Source: Acidithiobacillus caldus ATCC 51756
GTDB taxonomy: Bacteria > Pseudomonadota > Gammaproteobacteria > Acidithiobacillales > Acidithiobacillaceae
Length of the DNA stretch: 64,000 nucleotides
Assembly (NCBI RefSeq): GCF_000175575.2
Contig: NZ_CP005986.1
Coordinates: forward strand, 1 to 64,000
Direction of reading: 5' to 3'
Below, piece by piece: positions 58,323-64,000 of the stretch (its first letter is position 1; each line of letters opens with the position of its first letter). The notes below the pieces were generated by a model that saw only the letters and a program-made list of their open reading frames with translations, was not told where the DNA came from and made no database searches. A program made the position numbers and the translations under genes.

Positions 58323-60470
58323 GTGAGTGAATGGATACAACTCAACGATCAACAGCGTGAGGCTGTGCTCCTACCGCCTGGCCCTGCCCTGGTGCTGGCA
58401 GGGGCGGGCTCGGGCAAGACCCGCGTACTCATCAGCCGCATCGCCCATCTGTTGGAGGAGGGGGTGCGTCCGGCAGAGATCCTGGCCGTAACTTTTACCA
58501 ACAAGGCGGCGCGGTCCATGCGCGAGCGTCTGGCGGCCCTGGTGCAGGTGGATCTCGCGCCGCTGTGGATGGGTACCTTCCACGGTATTGCTCACCGCTT
58601 GTTGCGCCGCCACGCCGAGGCCCTTGGTCTGCCCGCCGATTTTCAGGTCCTCGATAGCGACGACAGCCAACGCCTGGTGCGCCGCGCCCTGCGCGAGCTG
58701 GGTCTGGATGAGAAGCAGTGGACACCCCGGGCGCTGGCGGCACAGATCGGTCGCTGGAAGGACGAGGGCTGGACGCCGGCGCAGGTGCCGGCGCGGGAGG
58801 TCGGTCGCTGGACGATCCCGGTGCAGGTCTACGAACGCTATGAGCGCATCAAGGAACGCGGCGGCCTGGTAGATTTCGCCGACTTGCTCCTGTATGCCCT
58901 GCGTCTGTGGGATCAGGACGGCATCCTCGAGCACTATCGCGAACGTTTTCAGCATGTGCTCGTGGACGAGTTCCAGGACACCAACGCCGTGCAATACACC
59001 TGGCTCCGGCGCCTGGCCGCGCACGGACGGCTTTTCGTGGTGGGGGATGACGATCAGTCCATCTATGCCTGGCGCGGGGCCAGGGTCGAGAATCTGCTGC
59101 GCTTCGCCGAGGATTTTCCTGGTGCGGCGCTGGTGCGTCTGGAGCAAAACTATCGTTCCAGTGCGCCCATTCTGGCCGCTGCCAACGCGGTCATCGCCCA
59201 CAACGCCGAGCGCCTGGGCAAGACCCTGTGGACGGCACAGGATGGTGGGGAGCCCCTGGAGCTCTACGCGGCCTACAATGAGGAGGACGAAGCCCGCTTT
59301 GTCGTCGCCCAGATCCAGCAGTGGGTCGCGCAGGGTGGGCGTCGTGAGGATTGTGCCATTCTGTACCGTTCCAACGCCCAGTCTCGGGTCTTCGAGGAAA
59401 TCCTGGTGCGCGAAGGCGTGCCCTATCGGGTCTACGGCGGGCTGCGTTTTTTCGAACGGGCGGAAATCAAGGACGTGCTCGCCTATCTGCGGCTGTGCCG
59501 CAACCGGCACGACGATGCGTCCTTCGAGCGGGTGGTCAATCTGCCTACCCGGGGAATTGGCAATGTCACCCTGGAGCGCCTGCGCCTGCAGGCCCGGGAG
59601 CAGGGTCTATCCCTGTGGCAGGCAGCGGGGCAGGCCGCTTCGCCCAAGCTGAACGCCTTCCTGACCCTGGTGGACGGCCTCGCCGCCGAGATTGCCGGCG
59701 ACGAACTGGACGCCGCGGTGCAGCGGGTGATCGAGGTGACGGGCCTGCGCGACTGGTACGCACGCGATGGCGACCGCAATGAGGGCCGCCTGGAAAATCT
59801 GGACGAACTCATCAACGCCGCGCGTGCCTATGCCTTTGTGGAGGAGCGTGAGGCGCTGCGGGAGCTCAATCCCGACCCCGGCAATCGTTTGTCGGAGTTT
59901 CTCACCCACGCGGCTCTGGAGGCCGGCGAGGGTGCCAGCGATGCCTGGGAGGATGCGGTCCAGTTGATGAGTCTGCACAGCGCCAAGGGCCTGGAGTTCC
60001 CCGTGGTTTTTCTGGTGGGTCTGGAAGAGGGCCTGTTTCCGCACCAGCGCTCGCTGGAGGATGCCGATGGGCTCGCCGAGGAGCGCAGGCTGTGTTATGT
60101 CGGCATGACGCGCGCCATGCGCCGACTGGTGCTCTGCTACGCCGAGAGCAGACGTCTGCATGGGTCGGAGCGTGCCAGTCTGCCCTCCCGGTTTCTGCGC
60201 GACCTGCCCAGCGATCTCGTCCGCGAGCTGCGGCCGCGGGCACGCATCCGCCGCCCCGTGGTGCCGACGGCGACGTTGTCGCCCCGGCAGGGCAGCGCCG
60301 CACGGGACTTACCCTATCCTTTGGGCAGCCGTATCCGGCACCCGGTGTTCGGCGAGGGTACGGTATTGGATTACGAGGCTTCCGGTCGTCAGGGACGGAT
60401 CCAGGTGCGTTTTGCCTCCGGGGCCAAGTGGCTGGCCCTGGGTGTGGTGGCCCTGGAGCACCTCTCCTGA
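58323..60470 (+). CDS. uvrD: DNA helicase II UvrD
   Basis: SF1A 3'-5' helicase for nucleotide excision and mismatch repair. The 715 residues (E. coli 720) show motif I GAGSGKTRVL, motif II DEFQDTN, GDDDQSIYAWRGA, LEQNYRSS and the late motifs LMSLHSAKGLEFPVV and VGMTRAMRRL. The C-terminal Tudor-like end (RHPVFGEGTVLDYE) favours UvrD over Rep. GTG 58323 has GAGG upstream; ATG 58281 is the alternative. Confidence 0.95.
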   Translation: MSEWIQLNDQQREAVLLPPGPALVLAGAGSGKTRVLISRIAHLLEEGVRPAEILAVTFTNKAARSMRERLAALVQVDLAPLWMGTFHGIAHRLLRRHAEALGLPADFQVLDSDDSQRLVRRALRELGLDEKQWTPRALAAQIGRWKDEGWTPAQVPAREVGRWTIPVQVYERYERIKERGGLVDFADLLLYALRLWDQDGILEHYRERFQHVLVDEFQDTNAVQYTWLRRLAAHGRLFVVGDDDQSIYAWRGARVENLLRFAEDFPGAALVRLEQNYRSSAPILAAANAVIAHNAERLGKTLWTAQDGGEPLELYAAYNEEDEARFVVAQIQQWVAQGGRREDCAILYRSNAQSRVFEEILVREGVPYRVYGGLRFFERAEIKDVLAYLRLCRNRHDDASFERVVNLPTRGIGNVTLERLRLQAREQGLSLWQAAGQAASPKLNAFLTLVDGLAAEIAGDELDAAVQRVIEVTGLRDWYARDGDRNEGRLENLDELINAARAYAFVEEREALRELNPDPGNRLSEFLTHAALEAGEGASDAWEDAVQLMSLHSAKGLEFPVVFLVGLEEGLFPHQRSLEDADGLAEERRLCYVGMTRAMRRLVLCYAESRRLHGSERASLPSRFLRDLPSDLVRELRPRARIRRPVVPTATLSPRQGSAARDLPYPLGSRIRHPVFGEGTVLDYEASGRQGRIQVRFASGAKWLALGVVALEHLS

Positions 60471-60503
60471 GGGCCTTGGTCAAGTGCGAGGAGGATGGGC
60501 AAG

Positions 60504-60842
60504 ATGGCAGGACAACGCGACGGCGGTTCGGGGAAGTGGTGGATTCTGGTGGTCTTCGTGCTGTTGGTGGTGGCCATTGCCTTTTTCTGGTGGCAAAACC
60601 AGCGCATTCGGGTGGCGCACAGCACGGTCACGAGTCCGGCAGCGTCGGTGCAGATGGTCGGCCCCACCGTGAGCACGCGCTCGGTGCCGGATTTTCCGGT
60701 GGGTAAGGCGGTATCCCAGGCGGGTACCCTGCAGGGACCGCTGGCCGGGCAGTGCGGCAATATCGCCTGGCGCGACCTCAGTCCCAAGGAGGTTCAGGAT
60801 CTGCGTAAACTCTGTCCGCACGAGGCGGCGCCGTCGCACTGA
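60504..60842 (+). CDS. Small single-pass membrane protein, unknown
   Basis: A 112-residue protein I do not recognise. One N-terminal membrane helix (WWILVVFVLLVVAIAFFWW, about 11-29) is followed by a low-complexity Ser/Thr/Val/Pro region and a small C-terminal part with two Cys (QCGNIAW and KLCPH) that could form a disulfide outside the membrane. GAGGAGG nine bases upstream supports ATG 60504 over 60495. It begins 33 bases after uvrD. Confidence 0.6.
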   Translation: MAGQRDGGSGKWWILVVFVLLVVAIAFFWWQNQRIRVAHSTVTSPAASVQMVGPTVSTRSVPDFPVGKAVSQAGTLQGPLAGQCGNIAWRDLSPKEVQDLRKLCPHEAAPSH

Positions 60843-60849
60843 GGCGCGT

Positions 60850-62106
60850 TCAGCGATCCGGCAGGCGGATTTCCACCTCCAGGCCGCCCTCCCGAGCCTC
60901 CCGAAAAAGCAGGGTGCCGCCCTGGACCTGAACCAGACGGCGGACGATAGCCAGGCCCAGACCCGTGCCGCCACCGCGTCCGGCGACGGCAAAGGGTCGC
61001 TCCATTTTCTCCAGTTCCGCCGCCGGCACGCCCTTACCGTGGTCGCGCACGACAAAGACCCACCCCGTCGGTGTGCGGCGAACCCGCAAAAGGATGGGCG
61101 GCGCGCCGTGACGCCGGGCATTGTCCGTAAGATTCTGGAGCATGCGGGCGAGACCGACGGGACGCAGCCGTGCCTTGAGTTCGGAGTCAGCGGGTAGGTC
61201 CAGCTGAATGTCCGACCCCTGCCGCTCGGCAAAGTCGCGCAACCAGGAAGCGAGTTCCAGTGCCTGGCTGGGCTCCTCCTGCCCGCTGCGGGCATAGTCC
61301 AGGAACTGGCGCAGGATGGCATCCATCTCACGCAGATTGGCAATGAGATCCTCCCGAATCTCCGTATCTGCGGGCAGGAACTCCAGGAGCATGCGCATGC
61401 GCGTCAAAGGCGTGCGCAGATCGTGGGACACCCCCAAGAGCACCATTTCCCGCTCTTTCCAAAGCTGGTGCATCTCGCCCAAGGCCTGATTCAGTTTCTC
61501 GGCCAGGCGCTGCACATCGGCGGGCCCAGCCACGGGCAGTTCCGGAAGGGTCTCGGTAGCGCGGGCATCCACCACGCCGGCGATGATCCGACTCAAGGGG
61601 CGCGTCAGCTGGCGCACGATGAGGAAGGTGCCAAGGAGGGAGAGCAATAGGATGGCGCTGAGCTTGAACCACTGGGGCGAAGGTCCCGCGGGGCGCGGTA
61701 AGGGCATGGCGATGGCGTGGGAACTTTGCGGACTTGCCCGCAGCCACAGGGTGTTGTGCCGGCGATCCAGGCGGATCTCCGCCTCGGGCCAGCCAAGGCC
61801 GTGCAGGATCTGCAGCGCGTTTTGCAGGGGTGCGGGAAGTTTAGGGCTGCCGCCCATGGCGCTGGCCGGACGCCATTCCATACCCTGACGCGCCAGGGTA
61901 GGTGCCAGCCTCGCCCGCGCCGCAGGCCCCAGGGCCTCGCTCAGGGTGAGAATCTGCGCCCAGTTCTGGGCCGGAAACTGGGCCCGACGCTCTGCCTGGT
62001 AGACATTGAAATACCAGTATACGGCCAGCTGACTGGCGAGCAGCAGCGCGCCCACCAGCAGGAATATGCGGGCAAAGAGGGTGTCCGTCCAGAAACGCGG
62101 GCGCAT
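60850..62106 (-). CDS. EnvZ-type sensor histidine kinase
   Basis: Inner-membrane kinase of 418 residues. Two membrane segments (about 11-32 and 148-166) flank a periplasmic sensor of about 115 residues. HAMP, HisKA (LLGVSHDLRTPLTRM, His228) and HATPase (DHGKGVP, GGTGLGLAIV) follow. It overlaps the regulator gene by ATGA. Paired with the OmpR-type regulator and Spy-like protein; stimulus unknown, possibly envelope or metal stress. Confidence 0.92.
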   Translation of the reverse strand: MRPRFWTDTLFARIFLLVGALLLASQLAVYWYFNVYQAERRAQFPAQNWAQILTLSEALGPAARARLAPTLARQGMEWRPASAMGGSPKLPAPLQNALQILHGLGWPEAEIRLDRRHNTLWLRASPQSSHAIAMPLPRPAGPSPQWFKLSAILLLSLLGTFLIVRQLTRPLSRIIAGVVDARATETLPELPVAGPADVQRLAEKLNQALGEMHQLWKEREMVLLGVSHDLRTPLTRMRMLLEFLPADTEIREDLIANLREMDAILRQFLDYARSGQEEPSQALELASWLRDFAERQGSDIQLDLPADSELKARLRPVGLARMLQNLTDNARRHGAPPILLRVRRTPTGWVFVVRDHGKGVPAAELEKMERPFAVAGRGGGTGLGLAIVRRLVQVQGGTLLFREAREGGLEVEIRLPDR

Positions 62107-62828
62107 CAGGTGGCCGTGGAGCCGTGGTCTTCGCTGGGGACGAAGACATAGCCGCGTCCCCAGACCGTCTGCAGGTAGCGTGGAGTCGCGGGATCGTCCT
62201 CGATCAGGCGGCGCAGGCGCGAAATGAAGACATCGACGCCGCGCGCTCCCGGGACTTCATCGCCGGCGCGGATCATCTGGATCAGACGATCGCGGGACAA
62301 GGTCTGCCAGGGATGGCTGGCCAGGGCGTGGAGCAGGGAGAATTCGGTCTCGGTCAGGGGAATGCGTTCCTCACCGCGCCATAGGCTGCGGGTGTCGAGA
62401 GCAAGGCGAAAAGGGCCAAAATGGATGGCGCCGGGGCTTGGTTTGGCCATGTCCGGCTCCTGACTGCGCCGCAGGACGGCACGTATGCGGGCCACCAGCT
62501 CTTCGGGCTCGAAGGGTTTGGCCAGGTAATCGTCGGCGCCCAGGGACAGTCCCTGGACGCGATCGTCCAGATCGCCGCGGGCCGTCAACATGATGATGGG
62601 CAGCTGGGGTTCCTGCCGGCGCAGGCGTGCGCAGGCTTCGAAACCGTCTTCTCCCGGCATCATCACGTCCAGCAGGAGCAGATCAAAGAATTCCCGCTCC
62701 AGCATCCGGTCCATCAGCGCTGTGGAGGCGACGCCACAGACGCTGAAATCCTGCATCTCCAGGTAACGCAGCAGAATGCTGCGCAACCTGGGGTCGTCAT
62801 CCACCAGCAGGATGCGGGCCTTGGCCAT
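62106..62828 (-). CDS. OmpR-type response regulator
   Basis: Transcription factor of 240 residues: receiver domain (LLVDDDPRL, phospho-Asp D54 in LLLDVMMPGEDG, Lys in DYLAKPF) and a winged-helix DNA-binding domain (SRDRLIQMIRAGDEVPGARGVDVFISRLR, shown here only as the family pattern RGVDVFISRLR). ATG 62828 overlaps the stop of the Spy-like gene. It likely controls its own operon and perhaps the divergent TolC-like gene through the dyads at 63444-63515. Confidence 0.93.
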   Translation of the reverse strand: MAKARILLVDDDPRLRSILLRYLEMQDFSVCGVASTALMDRMLEREFFDLLLLDVMMPGEDGFEACARLRRQEPQLPIIMLTARGDLDDRVQGLSLGADDYLAKPFEPEELVARIRAVLRRSQEPDMAKPSPGAIHFGPFRLALDTRSLWRGEERIPLTETEFSLLHALASHPWQTLSRDRLIQMIRAGDEVPGARGVDVFISRLRRLIEDDPATPRYLQTVWGRGYVFVPSEDHGSTAT

Positions 62829-63403
62829 CAGGGGCGCTTCCAACCCGGATGACCCCACTCCTTCTGCCGCTTTTCCATGTCGGCATAGAGCTTGGTGACC
62901 TGCTGCCACTGGGCCGGCGTCAACAGCTTGTGGACGAACTCCACCTGCGCTATGCCCTCCTGCAGCATCTCGGCGTGGTCTTTCAGCACCTGATCTTCCA
63001 GGGGTTTGATGGTGGCGGCGGGCGCATGGTCCAGAAGCGCCTTGCGCAAGGCGAGGTTATGCTCGCGCCACTGGGACCAGCGCCCGCGCATCTTCTGTTC
63101 GGCCGCCTTGCGCCAGTTTTGCAGCTCCTGATCCTGGGCCGGGGTCAGCTTGAGCTCCACCGCATGTTTCCAGACGATGGGCAGGAGCATGGGTACGGGT
63201 GCATTGGCCATCCGGGCCATTGGACCCCAATGCGGGTGCATGCCGTGCATGGGTCCGTGACCGGCCATGGGCCCAGTACCCATATGCGCGGGGCCGTTGG
63301 CGGTGGTGCCATCCATCGCGCCGGTACCGGCGGCAAAGGCTACTGGAGCAGCCAACAGAAGACTGGCGGCGAGAAACCGAACAGCAGGCTGAAACATTTT
63401 CAT
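62828..63403 (-). CDS. Spy/CpxP-like periplasmic protein, Met/His-rich
   Basis: A 191-residue exported protein. Signal peptide (LAASLLLAAPVAFA), then a Met/His/Gly/Pro-rich stretch (about 35-68; GPMHGMHPHWGPMARM) that could bind copper or another soft metal. The helical domain has two LTPAQ motifs, the Spy/CpxP (LTxxQ) signature. Such proteins are periplasmic chaperones or sensor-kinase modulators. AAAGGAGA precedes the ATG. First gene of the operon with the two-component pair. Confidence 0.88.
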   Translation of the reverse strand: MKMFQPAVRFLAASLLLAAPVAFAAGTGAMDGTTANGPAHMGTGPMAGHGPMHGMHPHWGPMARMANAPVPMLLPIVWKHAVELKLTPAQDQELQNWRKAAEQKMRGRWSQWREHNLALRKALLDHAPAATIKPLEDQVLKDHAEMLQEGIAQVEFVHKLLTPAQWQQVTKLYADMEKRQKEWGHPGWKRP

Positions 63404-63443
63404 TGCATTCTCCTTTGTCCGAGGAAGGGGCTCCTTCCGGTCT

Positions 63444-63467
63444 TTTCAAGATAGCCCGGTCTTGAAA
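63444..63467. promoter_or_regulatory. Perfect inverted repeat in the spy/tolC divergent region
   Basis: TTTCAAGA (63444-63451) and TCTTGAAA (63460-63467) with an 8-base spacer. It lies about 40 bases upstream of the Spy-like gene start. Candidate operator. Confidence 0.45.
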
Positions 63468-63493
63468 TGCCTGCCAGCGGCAAAGTATCAAAG

Positions 63494-63515
63494 TTTGTAA
63501 AGAGCGCTTCACAAA
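63494..63515. promoter_or_regulatory. Second inverted repeat in the spy/tolC divergent region
   Basis: TTTGTAAAG (63494-63502) and CTTCACAAA (63507-63515) around AGCG, with one mismatch between arms. Candidate operator for the adjacent OmpR-type regulator. Confidence 0.4.
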
Positions 63516-63601
63516 ATGCAACAATTCGTCCCTGGAGGAGCGCTTCCTTTGCCGAACCACATGCCTGAGAATAGCGCCGGTCCCTGGTGTGGAGATGGAG
63601 C

Positions 63602-64000
63602 GTGAAACCTGGTCGGTGGTCCCTCCTTGGTCTGGCCCTGACCGTTGCGCCGGTGAGTCTGCCGGCCACGGGCGAAAGTTTGCTTGCCGATCCCTTTGCC
63701 ACGACGCACGGGCTCCCGGCGGCGCCGGGCGAGCTTTGGCGGGGCGAAGCCCACCTGCCGCCCTTGCCCAAGGCGCCAGCGGCCAAAGCCGACTGGCTTG
63801 GGCGTGACTGGAGTCTGGCGGAGCTTACGGACTATGCGCTCAGCCACAATCCGCAGACGGCGGCAGCCTGGGATGGTCTACGCGCCCAGGCTGCTGCGCT
63901 GGGAGTGGCGCAAAGCGCATGGCTGCCCACGGTAACCATGAACACCTCCGCCAGTCGGCGCCAGGCCGTGTCCACAGCGGGCTTCAGTGTGCCGGTGCGC
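63602..64000 (+). CDS. TolC-family outer-membrane efflux protein (3' truncated by window end)
   Basis: First 133 residues of an outer-membrane efflux channel. GTG 63602 follows two GGAG sequences; an N-terminal signal-like segment (WSLLGLALTVAPVSLPATG) precedes the family opening WSLAELTDYALSHNPQTAAA and GVAQSAWLPTVTMN. The frame stays open to the window end. It is divergent from the Met/His-rich Spy-like operon, so metal or drug efflux is possible. Confidence 0.85.
   Translation, partial: MKPGRWSLLGLALTVAPVSLPATGESLLADPFATTHGLPAAPGELWRGEAHLPPLPKAPAAKADWLGRDWSLAELTDYALSHNPQTAAAWDGLRAQAAALGVAQSAWLPTVTMNTSASRRQAVSTAGFSVPVR

Overview
The window is one dense, high-GC (roughly 60%) chromosomal segment around a replication origin. 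The dnaA-dnaN-recF-gyrB block, minCDE, ntrYX, gidAB-parAB, the F1Fo operon and glmUS point to a gamma/beta-type proteobacterium. A pel exopolysaccharide operon, a CpxP/Spy-like system and the overall layout fit Acidithiobacillia, possibly Acidithiobacillus caldus. That assignment is inference from gene content and GC; no rRNA gene is present to confirm it. I saw no tRNA, rRNA, CRISPR array, insertion sequence or prophage.

Layout. 1-6424: dnaA, a probable oriC between dnaA and dnaN (two perfect DnaA boxes plus an AT-rich stretch), dnaN, recF, gyrB. 6489-9959: a very large multidomain FAD/NAD/FeS oxidoreductase. 9994-17216 (minus strand): minE-minD-minC, a 7Fe-type ferredoxin, topA, smg, dprA and a LysM protein. 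17301-24945 (plus): def-fmt-rsmB-ntrY-ntrX, moaB and a frameshifted methyltransferase. 25033-29254: mnmG-rsmG-parA-parB. 29317-36156: atpI-BEFHAGDC with a probable terminator. 36325-39557: glmU-glmS, which make UDP-GlcNAc. 40022-53334: pelA, a PelB split over three genes, pelCDEFG and a sugar-nucleotide epimerase. 53512-56979: a 2OG-Fe(II) oxygenase, a SIMPL-domain protein and an HDOD-GGDEF diguanylate cyclase. 56976-60842: cbpM-cbpA (minus), uvrD and a small membrane protein (plus). 60850-63403 (minus): a Spy/CpxP-like protein with an OmpR/EnvZ-type pair, divergent from a TolC-like gene cut by the window end.

How it works together. Three parS-like palindromes with the core GTTTCACGTGAAAC (one with a mismatch) lie at 11.8, 20.0 and 26.9 kb, between oriC and parAB, so the window carries an origin-segregation module whose ParB sites sit in or beside minC, rsmB and mnmG. 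GlmS and GlmU supply UDP-GlcNAc. The epimerase at the end of the pel operon can make UDP-GalNAc for the PelF glycosyltransferase. PelD keeps a c-di-GMP RxxD site, and the HDOD-GGDEF protein downstream keeps a catalytic GGDEF and an inhibitory RxxD, so a local supply-and-sensing circuit for biofilm polymer is plausible.

The most unusual feature is the three-part PelB. One large protein in Pseudomonas is here an inner-membrane-anchored TPR protein, a periplasmic TPR protein and an outer-membrane beta-barrel protein, joined by overlapping stop/start codons.
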